A DNA stretch of 35,830 nt from Erwinia sp. S63 (GCF_016625195.1 NZ_JACVUP010000029.1:1-35830); one strand, 5' to 3'; positions 17,465 to 26,166 are shown, numbered from the stretch's first letter. Numbers and translations are program-made. The notes: generated by a model from the letters alone, not told the origin.

Positions 17465-18812
17465 GGTGGTTACCTTTTAAGGTTGGGTCAGAGAGAAGAT
17501 CGGCCAGCAGCCAGCGGCAGCCGTCGATCAAGCCGCCGCGCCAGCACAGCGCGTCGTGCCCTCCGGCGTAGCAGCGGAAAAACAGTTCATGTCCGGCGGC
17601 TTCCAGCGCGGGACGTATTTGTTGATTCACGAACAGCATGTCCTGCTCGCGATCGCCAACTTCCTGGAAAATCTTCAGCTTGCCAGCGGGCAGGGCGTTG
17701 TCCTGCAAACGCTGCAACAGCAGACCCGGAGCGTGCTGTTCACGGTTGGCGTAATCGCGGATGTACTGCAGGTGCGGCCACCAGAACGAGCCGGATTGTG
17801 TGAGGATGCGGCCAAAACGCTCTGGCCAGTGCAGCCCGGCATACAGCGCCGCGAGGCCACCGTAGCTTTGACCGGCCACCAGCGTGCGGCTGGCATCGCT
17901 GCTGAACGCGGCATGCTCGCGCGCCAGCGGCAACAGCTCCTGTTGCACCGCCAGCCAGAAGGTTTCGTTGCAGGGCAGCTCAACCTCGCGATGCTGGCTA
18001 TCGATCACGTCGATAAATAACCAGCAGGCAGGCGGCAGTTCACCTGCTGCGGTGCTCTGATCGAGGGCACTGAAAATCGGCTGTCCGTATACCCAATTCT
18101 GCCCATCCAGCAGAATCGCCAGCGGGCGTTGCTCCGGCTGCGCAGTCTGTCCGGTGGTGTACAGCCAGACGTTACGCGTGACGTTGAGCAGATCGCTGTG
18201 CCACTGCAAAGTTTGCAGGCCATCCGGCCAGGTGTCGGCTAAACCGGCATCCAGCTGTTGCCAGGCGGATTGATCAGGCGCCTCGGGCATATGCGCATTA
18301 CTCAGCGCAAACCGGCGGCTGCTCAGAAACGGGGGTGAAGGATTCAGCATGTCGGGGATCGCCAGCGGCATCAGCGATATCCACCACTTGCGTTGCAGCA
18401 CCCGGCAGGTCTCGTCACTGCCGCAGAACATCGGGGGCAAATGCTCATCCGTCACTGGGATCAGGCTATAGCTGCCACGCCAGTCAGATTCGATCTGCGT
18501 CGACCAATGCCAGACATCACTGTTGCCGACGCGAACCAGGGATTCGGGTGCCTGGCTGTGATGGTCAGTAACGCCGTTTATATCGACATAGACCTTTTTT
18601 GTAGACGATGACTCGGAACGGCCCTCGGGATCGCGCCAGAAGAAATGCATGTGCGTTTCGCCATCAGCTTCATGCTCAATCACCGGCGTACCCGCCTTAT
18701 GAAGCTGTTCCCACCAGCGATGGCTGCCGAGATCGTCCTGCTGTAACCACTGGGTAACTGTTCCGGTTGGCAACCAGATTTGCGTCATTTGTTCTGCATC
18801 ACTGAGAAACAT
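17457..18812 (-). CDS. fes: Ferric siderophore esterase Fes
   Basis: This 451-residue cytoplasmic esterase resembles E. coli Fes (about 400) along its length. The N-terminal domain has HFFWRDPEG, VYVDINGVTDHH and SDWRGSYSLIP. The C-terminal alpha/beta-hydrolase domain has PLAILLDGQNW, FWLAVQQELLPL, the nucleophile elbow VAGQSYGGLAALYAGLHWP (Ser near residue 325), and GGHDALCWRGGLIDG with the catalytic His. Fes cleaves the serine ester bonds of the imported ferric trilactone so that iron can be released. Its presence suggests that the product made here contains serine esters. The start is ATG 18812; GTG 18830 is also open and sits in a GGAGAGAG stretch. It is first of the leftward operon fes-mbtH-NRPS-entS. 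Confidence 0.92.
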   Translation of the reverse strand: MFLSDAEQMTQIWLPTGTVTQWLQQDDLGSHRWWEQLHKAGTPVIEHEADGETHMHFFWRDPEGRSESSSTKKVYVDINGVTDHHSQAPESLVRVGNSDVWHWSTQIESDWRGSYSLIPVTDEHLPPMFCGSDETCRVLQRKWWISLMPLAIPDMLNPSPPFLSSRRFALSNAHMPEAPDQSAWQQLDAGLADTWPDGLQTLQWHSDLLNVTRNVWLYTTGQTAQPEQRPLAILLDGQNWVYGQPIFSALDQSTAAGELPPACWLFIDVIDSQHREVELPCNETFWLAVQQELLPLAREHAAFSSDASRTLVAGQSYGGLAALYAGLHWPERFGRILTQSGSFWWPHLQYIRDYANREQHAPGLLLQRLQDNALPAGKLKIFQEVGDREQDMLFVNQQIRPALEAAGHELFFRCYAGGHDALCWRGGLIDGCRWLLADLLSDPTLKGNHHV

Positions 18813-18863
18813 CCTGCAATCTCTCTCCACATTTTCTTCGAAGACTTTACATTAACAAACGTA

Positions 18864-18897
18864 ATGCAAATGCTATTGATAACGATTTACATTTGCA
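18864..18897. promoter_or_regulatory. Palindromic Fur-type operator in the divergent fes/receptor promoter
   Basis: TGCAAATG (18864-18871) and CATTTGCA (18890-18897) are perfect inverted repeats around an 18-nt AT-rich core. The core holds TGATAACGATTTACA (18877-18891), which fits the 7-1-7 Fur model TGATAAT-N-ATTATCA at 11 of 14 positions. The site lies between the divergent fes and receptor genes, where E. coli has its fepA-fes Fur operator. Confidence 0.6.
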
Positions 18898-19079
18898 ATA
18901 TTATTTTTGCGCCGAATAAATCCCCTATTTTTCAGATGATTATTCTGAAATAGGATTTCAAGGGGGATTCAGGGCCGCGTTTTGCGAGAGGAAGTTATAT
19001 TTCAATCCGTTACAGCTTTCGCCGTTGGGTGGGGGGGAATGGACGGATTATTTCATCGACAAGGCAGTTTGAAATAGAG

Positions 19080-21275
19080 ATGGCAACTATGTCCGTTAAA
19101 GCAAAAAATTTAGCAATACCTGCTGTGGCACTTCCGTTCAGATTCTCCCGTCTCCACCTGTCACTGGCCTCAATTCTGCTGGTGGCGCCTGCCACTTTCA
19201 GCGTCGCGGCAGAAGAGACCATCACCGTGAATGCAGATACGCGTGAAAGCGTGACGTCTCCACTGCAAGGGTATGTGGCAAAAGAGAGCGCTGCAGGTAC
19301 CAAAACCTCAACGCCACTGCGTAAAACCCCGCAATCGATTTCGGTGATTACGCGTCAGCAGATGGACGATCAGGCTGCGGCATCGGTGGCAGATGCACTG
19401 AGCTACACCAGCGGCGTGCTGACTAACTACCGTGGTAACTCGAACCGTAACGATGAGATCATCGCGCGTGGTTTCCGCTATGCACCGAAATTCCTCGATG
19501 GATTGAGCTATGGTTTATCCGGCCAGGCGGGCGCGGCAGGACAGATCGACCCGTGGTTGCTGGAGCGTGTGGAGATGATTCATGGCCCAGCGTCGGTGTT
19601 GTACGGCCAGGTGAACCCCGGCGGTATCATCGCGATGACCAGCAAGCGCCCAACCGCGCAGAGCATTCATAAAGTTCAGCTCAGCACCGGTAATCAGCAT
19701 CTGGGCGAAGCGGCGTTTGATTTCGGCGGCAAACTGAATGACGACAACACGCTGTTTTATCGTCTCAACGGTATCGCCAGCACCAGACATGAGTTCGTGA
19801 AAGATAACAAACAGCAGCGCATGGCGATTGCCCCGGCGCTGACGTGGCTGCCCAACGCGGACACCAGTTTCACCTTGCTGACCATGTATCAGAACGAGCC
19901 AAAGGCCGGATATCGTAACTTCCTGCCTGCCAACGGCACACTGTTTAACACCAGCGCGGGCTACATTCCTTACGATTTCAACGTCAGCGATCCGAGCTTT
20001 AACGAAGCGAAACGCGAGCAGACCTCGGTTGGCTACATCTTCGAGCACAACTTCAACGATAACATCAGCTTCACGCAGAATATGCGTTACAGCAACATGG
20101 ATGAGTCGTACAAATATCTGGTCTATACCTTTGATGCCGATAACGATCACTCCATCAACCGTCGTCCGCAGCATGACAAAATCAAGTCCAAAGAACTGGG
20201 CATAGATAACCAGGTGAAAGCGACGTTCGATACGGGTAATGTTGCGCATACTGTGCTGGGCGGGCTGGATTACAAATGGAGCGACGTCGATAACAAACTG
20301 TGGCGCGACAGCGGTGACCAGTACATTCTCGACTGGGCGAATCCGACCAGCGTGACGATCAATGAGAGCGATCTGGCGTTGAACACTAGCACGCGCAAAA
20401 AGCTCGATCAGGTTGGCGTGTATTTGCAGGATCAACTGGAATGGAATCAATGGAATCTGCTGCTGTCCGGTCGCCAGGATTGGGCGGAAACGCGTACGCA
20501 GGACCGTATGGAAAATACCACCACACAGCAGAATGACAGCAAGTTCACCGGCCGTGCCGGTCTGTTGTACGCCTTCGATAATGGCCTGTCGCCGTATATC
20601 AGCTACAGCACCTCGTTCGAACCGAACCTGAGCACCGGTGCGCCGGGCAGCGATCCATTCGCACCGACCACCGGCGAGCAGACGGAGATCGGTATCAAAT
20701 ATCAGCCAGTGGGTTGGGATGCGGTGTTCACCGTTTCCGCGTTTGATATCACGCAGAAAAACATCACCTCTTACAACAGTGAACTGGGTTACAACGAGCA
20801 GATCGGTAAGGTGAAGTCCAAAGGCATTGAGACGGAAGCGCACGCGCAAATCACCCCTGAAATTAAGGTGATGGCGGCTTATACCTTTACCGATGCGGAA
20901 ACCAAAGAGAGCAACACCGCGGCGCAGGTCGGCAAAACGCCTTCCAGCATTCCGCGTCATGCCGCATCTGCCTGGGGCAGCTATAGCTTCCTTGATGGTG
21001 CACTGAACGGTCTGACGCTCGGCAGCGGTGTACGTTACACCGGCACCGCCTGGGCGGATTCAATCGGTCAGGACAAGGTTCCGCACTACACGCTGTATGA
21101 CGTGATGGCGAAATATGAGCTGGGCGAAGCGGCTAACTCACTGCGTGGCACCACGCTGCAGTTGAACGTCAACAACGTGGCCGACAAGCACTATGTTGCC
21201 TCTTGCAGCAACACCAGCGCGTGCTTCTACGGCAGCGGTCGTTCGATTGTGGCGTCTGTCAGCTACAGCTGGTAA
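19080..21275 (+). CDS. TonB-dependent ferric siderophore receptor (FhuA/FoxA/Fct-like)
   Basis: A 731-residue outer-membrane receptor with a long signal peptide (cleavage probably after SVAA, about residue 44) and a TonB-box-like EETITVNA. The plug domain (RKTPQSISVITRQQMDDQ, IIARGF, VEMIHGPASVLYGQVNPGGIIAMTSKRP) is followed by a 22-strand-type barrel. It ends in a terminal Trp strand (SIVASVSYSW) after a disulfide-like CSNTSAC pair. These features match the TonB siderophore receptor family TIGR01783 (FhuA, FoxA, Fct) rather than FepA. Context suggests that it imports the ferric product of the adjacent NRPS. The ATG at 19080 is chosen; ATG 19089 is possible. It diverges from fes. Confidence 0.9.
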   Translation: MATMSVKAKNLAIPAVALPFRFSRLHLSLASILLVAPATFSVAAEETITVNADTRESVTSPLQGYVAKESAAGTKTSTPLRKTPQSISVITRQQMDDQAAASVADALSYTSGVLTNYRGNSNRNDEIIARGFRYAPKFLDGLSYGLSGQAGAAGQIDPWLLERVEMIHGPASVLYGQVNPGGIIAMTSKRPTAQSIHKVQLSTGNQHLGEAAFDFGGKLNDDNTLFYRLNGIASTRHEFVKDNKQQRMAIAPALTWLPNADTSFTLLTMYQNEPKAGYRNFLPANGTLFNTSAGYIPYDFNVSDPSFNEAKREQTSVGYIFEHNFNDNISFTQNMRYSNMDESYKYLVYTFDADNDHSINRRPQHDKIKSKELGIDNQVKATFDTGNVAHTVLGGLDYKWSDVDNKLWRDSGDQYILDWANPTSVTINESDLALNTSTRKKLDQVGVYLQDQLEWNQWNLLLSGRQDWAETRTQDRMENTTTQQNDSKFTGRAGLLYAFDNGLSPYISYSTSFEPNLSTGAPGSDPFAPTTGEQTEIGIKYQPVGWDAVFTVSAFDITQKNITSYNSELGYNEQIGKVKSKGIETEAHAQITPEIKVMAAYTFTDAETKESNTAAQVGKTPSSIPRHAASAWGSYSFLDGALNGLTLGSGVRYTGTAWADSIGQDKVPHYTLYDVMAKYELGEAANSLRGTTLQLNVNNVADKHYVASCSNTSACFYGSGRSIVASVSYSW

Positions 21276-21286
21276 GCGTGATAAGG

Positions 21287-21310
21287 CAGGGCGTCCATGC
21301 GGGCGCCCTG
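21287..21310 (+). terminator. Hairpin after the receptor gene
   Basis: CAGGGCG (21287-21293) and CGCCCTG (21304-21310) form a 7-bp stem with a 10-nt loop starting 11 nt after the receptor stop. No T-run follows, so termination is uncertain. Confidence 0.4.
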
Positions 21311-21460
21311 AATTAAGCTATTTGCATTCCGTGCTGCTTTCCTGCAGATGAAACACCTGGAGACAGGTTTTCGGAAAATACTGGATTTGTGTGACTGTCA
21401 TCACTCCGCGAGGCACGCTAAAATAATCGCTTCTCATTTAGCAAAAGGTTTTTCGTCACG

Positions 21461-21919
21461 ATGTTTTCGCGTTTCACTCTGGCCGCTCTGACGGCCGCAC
21501 TCATGCTTACCGGTTGTGCACGCCACGCCGCAGATAGCAACGCTACCGCGCAAGCTGACGCTCCAGCCGCTGCCCCCATCGAGAATGACAACATTCCTTC
21601 GCAGTTTGAAAGTGGCCCTACGGTGATTAACGTATCGCATTTGGTCACCCGCACTGATGACGGCTCATCCGTTTACGTGACGGTAGATGGTCAGGATGCC
21701 GGGCTGTTGCAGAAAGGCGAGAATAAAGAGATTCGCGTTGCTGAAGGTAAACACCAGATCGGTGGTTACGTGCAGACGCTGTTTGGTTTTGGCAAGGTGA
21801 CCATCGCGTCGGTGGATGTGACCACCGACACCAAAGGCCCGAAAAACGTGGTCTATTCGGTGACGCGTCAGAAGCCGACCTTTAGCGAAACGCAGGCCGC
21901 CGCGCCAAACAACTCCTGA
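21461..21919 (+). CDS. Small lipoprotein of unknown function
   Basis: A 152-residue lipoprotein precursor: hydrophobic signal (residues 5-16) and lipobox LTGC with Cys at 19, followed by an Ala-rich linker. Ser after Cys is absent (Ala at +2), so the mature lipoprotein is expected in the outer membrane by the usual Lol rule. The folded part (residues 50-140) contains a PEGA-like beta segment: VYVTVDGQDAGLLQKGEN, then EIRVAEGKHQIGGYV. I do not recognise a specific family. A -10-like TAAAAT at 21419-21424 precedes it. It converges with the LysE-family gene over a hairpin. Confidence 0.8.
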   Translation: MFSRFTLAALTAALMLTGCARHAADSNATAQADAPAAAPIENDNIPSQFESGPTVINVSHLVTRTDDGSSVYVTVDGQDAGLLQKGENKEIRVAEGKHQIGGYVQTLFGFGKVTIASVDVTTDTKGPKNVVYSVTRQKPTFSETQAAAPNNS

Positions 21920-21920
21920 T

Positions 21921-21967
21921 GAGTTAAGCGGTGCTGCTGTGTTGTCAGCACCGCTCACGGTTAACTC
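21921..21967. terminator. Bidirectional hairpin between convergent genes
   Basis: AGCGGTGCTG (21927-21936) and CAGCACCGCT (21946-21955) form a perfect 10-bp stem with a 9-nt loop. An outer GAGTTAA/TTAACTC pair (21921-21927, 21961-21967) nests around it and reaches the stop of the converging LysE-family gene. No T-runs are present on either side. It probably blocks read-through between the two convergent genes. Confidence 0.55.
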
Positions 21968-22590
21968 CGGCTGAACACCAGTTTTAATCCCGCAACGGCG
22001 AAGCAGCACGCCAGCAGTGCATCCAGCCCACCGCGGATACGGCGATAAAATGTCGCCATCACCGCCGTGGAGAACAACAGCGCATAGCCGCAAAACACCA
22101 GCACGCAGATCGTGGCACATCCGGCGATAATCATCGGCAAGGTTGAGGCCGCTGCATCCGGTTTCAGTGCTACCGACATGATCGCCACCCAGGTCAAAAT
22201 CGCCTTGGGATTGCCGACGTGCATCAAAATCCCCTGACGAAACAGCCTGGCAAAGGCAACTTTATCGCCGTTAGCGCTGAATTCATTCGCATCGGGACGG
22301 CGTAACGCGGATTTTCCCGCCTTAAAGGCCAGCCACAGCAGATATAAGCCACCGCCGATTTTCAGCACAATCAATAGCTGAGCAAAGGTTGCCAGTACGG
22401 TTAACACGCCGCAGGCCGCCAGCAGCGCCCACATCATCGAACCACTAATCACACCACTTGCCAGCGCCAGTGCGGCACCGCGCCCTTTCTTCATTGCCGT
22501 GCCCATAATCGCCATATTGCTCGGGCCAGGGCTGGCGGTGGCAACAAAATAGGTGGTGTAGATCAGAATCAATTCGTGTGAAAGCGCCAT
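21961..22590 (-). CDS. LysE/RhtB-family amino-acid exporter
   Basis: A 209-residue membrane protein with about six helices, typical in length for the LysE/RhtB family. The hallmark start YFVATASPGPSNMAIMGTAMKKGRGAALALASG (in pieces, residues 14-45) and the later GILMHVGNPKAILTWVAIMS are intact. The family exports amino acids or derivatives with proton exchange; the substrate cannot be told from sequence. It is a single gene with its own short upstream region (22591-22665), in no visible operon. Confidence 0.9.
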   Translation of the reverse strand: MALSHELILIYTTYFVATASPGPSNMAIMGTAMKKGRGAALALASGVISGSMMWALLAACGVLTVLATFAQLLIVLKIGGGLYLLWLAFKAGKSALRRPDANEFSANGDKVAFARLFRQGILMHVGNPKAILTWVAIMSVALKPDAAASTLPMIIAGCATICVLVFCGYALLFSTAVMATFYRRIRGGLDALLACCFAVAGLKLVFSRS

Positions 22591-22665
22591 GTCGTCCTCT
22601 GCGATGAGATTGTCCTGCTTTTGTTATATCGCCTGCATCGCAGAATGACTACTGCTGATTCCGTC

Positions 22666-23415
22666 TTAAGAAGGGATCGCTTTGGCGTAGCTGCGACTTT
22701 TCACTTTATAAAGCGTGAAAATAATCGAAAGCGTGGCAATCACCACCAGAATCAATCCGGGGCCAATCAGCGATCCGAAACCTAAAGCATTGAAGATCAG
22801 CAGGCCGACAATGCCACCGGTGAGGAAGGAGAAAATAGTCACCAGATGGGTATTCAGTTGCTGCTTAAAAGCACGAATGTTTTTCGAGGGATCGCGACGT
22901 AATAACGCAACAAAAACCGAACCGATTGAAATGCCTGCATCTGTCAGCGTGCCGGTAATATGGGTAGAACGAACGCGACCGTTGGAAAGTTGCGTCGAGG
23001 TGGAGTTATGTACGCCCATCAAAAAGGCTAATAGCAACAATATCCCCCCGTTATTATTCGATGAGAAATAATAGATTTCGAACAACGACGTCATAATTAA
23101 CAGCACGCCTTCCACCAGCAGAATGCAGCTAAATATGGTGCGCAGCCCATTAATTACCCCAAGAACCACCGAAATCCGTGCCACCATCGCGCCGGTAACG
23201 AAGGCACCAATCATGGCGATAAATATCTTGAGATTACGAATATCCATCTCATTCAAATCGCTGGATATTTGCGCGATATTGCCGGACATGTGTGAAGGGA
23301 AAAAGCCAAAGGCGGCTAATGCCATAGCGTTTAATAATCCTGCTGATGTGGCCAGGCACAGGGCGAGATTACGATCTTCAACGTGTGTTCTGGTTCGCTT
23401 CAGTTTTATCAGCAT
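22666..23415 (-). CDS. DUF1275 (YoaK-family) membrane protein
   Basis: A 249-residue integral membrane protein with about six to seven helices. It shows the YoaK/DUF1275 pattern: ATSAGLLNAMALAAFGFFPSHMSGNIAQ near the N-terminus, then LAFLMGVHNSTSTQLSNGRVRSTHITGTLTDAG in mid-protein. The function of the family is unknown. It precedes nothing in the same direction closer than the LysE-family gene, 75 nt downstream, so the two might share transcripts. Confidence 0.85.
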   Translation of the reverse strand: MLIKLKRTRTHVEDRNLALCLATSAGLLNAMALAAFGFFPSHMSGNIAQISSDLNEMDIRNLKIFIAMIGAFVTGAMVARISVVLGVINGLRTIFSCILLVEGVLLIMTSLFEIYYFSSNNNGGILLLLAFLMGVHNSTSTQLSNGRVRSTHITGTLTDAGISIGSVFVALLRRDPSKNIRAFKQQLNTHLVTIFSFLTGGIVGLLIFNALGFGSLIGPGLILVVIATLSIIFTLYKVKSRSYAKAIPS

Positions 23416-24112
23416 AATTCACCCTTGCTCATGGAGAGTATTGTGATAACGCAATGCGTCAAATCTGGTGTTCGCCAGTGAATAAGTGAAGCACAAAAAT
23501 CTTAAGAGGATCTTAATAACTTTCAGATATAGAAAAATCCTATTATGGGTGTAAAGATATCTAAGGAAGATTGCAAGTTGGATTTTATGTGATTACTTTT
23601 TCCTGATGTGTTTAAACTCATGTGATTGTCGAAATCACCCTCCTTTGTGATTAACCTGAGCAGCGGCGCGCGTGACCACTGGCCAACCGTCTTGCTCGCG
23701 GTAGCGCGCAGTGGGCGGTTTTGGTGCATCAACCCTTAATGGCCGCAGCTCTGATGTTTGCCTCATGAGGCTATCGTTTAATTGAAAATGCAGTGGTGAC
23801 ATTAGCGCCAGATAAACCTGTATTGTTCAACTTTCCTTTTTCGTTAATATCCATTGATGGAGGCGTGTCATTATTCTTAATATTCTGTTCTCATCTCATT
23901 CAAATCAATAACCAGTCAACTGAGGCGAAGGATCTTTCTTTTTAGCAACTCAATGAAAATTAAGACTGTAATTTTCTTATCTTAAGAAAAATCACCGGGT
24001 TTACAGTTCCATTATAGGTGCTATGGCCATGGAACCACCTCGCTTTCATCGATTGCCGCGCCTTATCACAATCTTTACATTATCCTGAAAACCTCTTTCA
24101 GGGATCATCCCA
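23416..24112. other. 697-nt intergenic region upstream of the acyltransferase
   Basis: Mostly AT-rich DNA between two genes that point away from each other. It should hold the promoters of the DUF1275 gene and the acyltransferase, but no promoter stands out. A GC-richer patch (23650-23740) contains a small possible reading frame listed separately. A CAGGGA ribosome-site-like stretch precedes the acyltransferase ATG. Confidence 0.6.
23635..23766 (-). CDS. Possible 43-residue small protein or gene remnant
   Basis: An ATG at 23766 opens a 43-codon frame ending in TGA at 23635, containing RYREQDGWPVVTRAAAQV and ending NHKGG. Most codons after the tenth look like those of normal genes in this window, and the patch is GC-rich in AT-rich surroundings. 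No convincing ribosome site precedes the ATG and I do not recognise the sequence. It could be the tail of a decayed gene. Confidence 0.25.
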   Translation of the reverse strand: MRQTSELRPLRVDAPKPPTARYREQDGWPVVTRAAAQVNHKGG

Positions 24113-26014
24113 ATGACTTTCCGTTCTGACATAAACGGGCTGCGTGCCTATGCGGTTATGTTAGTCATCCTCTACCACTTTGGTTTTACCCAGGTGAGTG
24201 GGGGATTCCTCGGTGTGGATGTGTTCTTTGTTATTTCCGGCTATTTAATGACCGGAATTATTCTATCGCGACTCGATAATCATAAATTTTCACTGATGGC
24301 ATTTTATGCCGCACGCTGCAGACGAATCATCCCGCCCTTAATGGTATTGTGCGCGATATTAATGCTGATGGGCTATTTCCTGATGCCGCCAGACGAGTAT
24401 CAACGCATGGCGGAGCACGCGGTCTCCAGCCTCAGCTTTATTTCCAATGTGGTTTATTTCAAACAAGGCGGCTATTTTGATACCGGGTCGGTGTATAAAT
24501 GGCTGCTGCATACCTGGTCATTAAGCGTTGAGTGGCAGTTTTATTTATTATTGCCTCTGACGTTAATGTTCACCGCGCGTTTCCTGCGCCAGCAATTTGC
24601 CTGGGTGATGGGCATCGCTGCGCTGTTGTCGTTTGGCCTGGTGCTGGCGATGGTTGCCACTGATTATCATATCACCGCGACTTATTATTTGTTGCCCACC
24701 CGCGCGTGGGAAATGCTGGTTGGCGGATTAGTGTATCTGGCACCTAAAACGCGACTGAGCGGGCAGGGCTGGGTTCCACCCCTGAGTATTCTGGCGCTGA
24801 TTCTGTGTGCACTGATGTTTGATGAGAACATCGCGTGGCCCGGCATTATGACGCTGATACCGGTGTTGTTCACCGCGCTGATTCTTCACGCAGGGGTACA
24901 GAACAGTCGGTGGTTAAATCATCGCGTGATGCAGCACATCGGCAAAACATCTTATTCGATCTATCTTTGGCATTGGCCCTTGTGGGTGTTCTGGCATCTG
25001 GCGGATTGGCCGGTCACGTTCGTCAGCCAGGTATTACTGATACTGCTGTCACTGGCTGCCGGTTGGGTTTCCTACATTTGGGTCGAGAATTCGCAAGGTT
25101 GGTTTAGCCGGAAAACTTATATCGCGCTGGGACAGGCTGCTGTGGTGATGTTGTTTGGGGTGACGATCGTTGCGAGGGCGGGAATCCCTTCACGCGCGCC
25201 CGCCGTGGTGGCCTCAATCGATCACTATTCACAGCAACGCTTTGCGCTGGCTAAAAATTGCTTTGTGCTCAGCGGCATCACATCACCACAGTGCGTATTT
25301 GGCGATGCCAGAAAGGTTAATCTGGTGGTATTGGGTGATAGTCACGCCGCCGCCATGTTGTCATCGATTGTGGCCAGCGCGGGAGCGCAGGATGGCGTGG
25401 TGTTCATCGCGCAGTCTGGCTGCCCTTCGGTGCCGGATATTCAACGCAGCGCTAGCCCAGATTGCGGTGGCTTTGTGAAGGCGGCATTGGCCGATATCGA
25501 ACGCAAATACCCCAATGCATCGGTATTGATCATCAATCGCATGTCGCTTTATCTGCACGGCGAATATGGCAGCGGCAGCAGCGCACCGACCTATAGCTTC
25601 AGGCAGGGCGGCAGTTCCCTCGCCGCCTATCAGCAGCATTTTGGCGCGGCGGTGAAACAACTCGCCAGCCATCATCGTGTATTCATCATGACGCCGGTGC
25701 CGGAATTCGGCTACGACGTGATTTATCGCATGTCACGCGATGCGATGCGCGGCAAAGTGCTGACCATTCAGCAATCTCGTACCGAGTATCAATCACGTCA
25801 TCAGGATGCCTTGGCAATGCTCAATAATATCGCGGCGCTTTCACCAAACATTACCTTGCTGGATACCACGCAGGGGCTGTGTGACAGCCGCTTCTGCTAC
25901 GGAGCGAAAGAGAATGTGCCGCTGTATCGCGACGACAACCACCTTTCGGAAGTGGGAAACAAAAGTCTGAGCGGGGTGTTTGCAGGGATGTGGGGGATGA
26001 TTGAGGGGCGGTGA
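24113..26014 (+). CDS. OafA/YrhL-type membrane acyltransferase with SGNH domain
   Basis: A 633-residue protein with an N-terminal acyltransferase-3 domain of about ten helices (residues 1-340) and a C-terminal periplasmic SGNH hydrolase-like domain (about 395-633). AT3 marks are RSDINGLRAYAVMLVILYHFG with the key His near 22, and GGFLGVDVFFVISGYLMTG. SGNH marks are VVLGDSHAAAML (Ser near 410) and the C-terminal DDNHLSEVG (Asp/His near 607-610). Such proteins O-acetylate O-antigen, exopolysaccharide or other envelope glycans. No polysaccharide cluster surrounds it, so the acceptor is unknown. The stop shares a base with a truncated regulator reading frame. Confidence 0.9.
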   Translation: MTFRSDINGLRAYAVMLVILYHFGFTQVSGGFLGVDVFFVISGYLMTGIILSRLDNHKFSLMAFYAARCRRIIPPLMVLCAILMLMGYFLMPPDEYQRMAEHAVSSLSFISNVVYFKQGGYFDTGSVYKWLLHTWSLSVEWQFYLLLPLTLMFTARFLRQQFAWVMGIAALLSFGLVLAMVATDYHITATYYLLPTRAWEMLVGGLVYLAPKTRLSGQGWVPPLSILALILCALMFDENIAWPGIMTLIPVLFTALILHAGVQNSRWLNHRVMQHIGKTSYSIYLWHWPLWVFWHLADWPVTFVSQVLLILLSLAAGWVSYIWVENSQGWFSRKTYIALGQAAVVMLFGVTIVARAGIPSRAPAVVASIDHYSQQRFALAKNCFVLSGITSPQCVFGDARKVNLVVLGDSHAAAMLSSIVASAGAQDGVVFIAQSGCPSVPDIQRSASPDCGGFVKAALADIERKYPNASVLIINRMSLYLHGEYGSGSSAPTYSFRQGGSSLAAYQQHFGAAVKQLASHHRVFIMTPVPEFGYDVIYRMSRDAMRGKVLTIQQSRTEYQSRHQDALAMLNNIAALSPNITLLDTTQGLCDSRFCYGAKENVPLYRDDNHLSEVGNKSLSGVFAGMWGMIEGR

Positions 26015-26166
26015 TGGGAATCGCCCAACCGTCGGTTGCTGCAATTGAAGCGCGCGGCGAAGACCTGAAAATTGCCACCTTAAAGCGTTATGTTGAGGCG
26101 CTGGGCGGGCAATTAACGATTGGCGTGAATATGCCCGGCGGCCAGCACGTGGATTTCGCGCTTTAA
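26014..26166 (+). pseudogene. 5'-truncated XRE/HigA-type antitoxin-like regulator
   Basis: A 50-codon frame starts at an ATG overlapping the acyltransferase stop (TGATG) and ends at TAA 26166. It reads MGIAQPSVAAIEARGEDLKI and continues through TLKRYVEALGG to a short beta C-terminus (VDFAL). This is the second half of an XRE helix-turn-helix domain plus the C-terminal strand typical of antitoxins paired with RelE/HigB-type toxins. The first helices of the HTH and any toxin gene are missing. It is most likely a remnant whose junction lies at the acyltransferase end. The codons remain intact, so recent truncation is likely. Confidence 0.7.

Noticed and set aside
19515..20960. A 481-codon open frame antisense to the receptor gene
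   Set aside because: It mirrors the receptor's codon structure and contains no recognisable domain; the sense frame is a clear TonB receptor.
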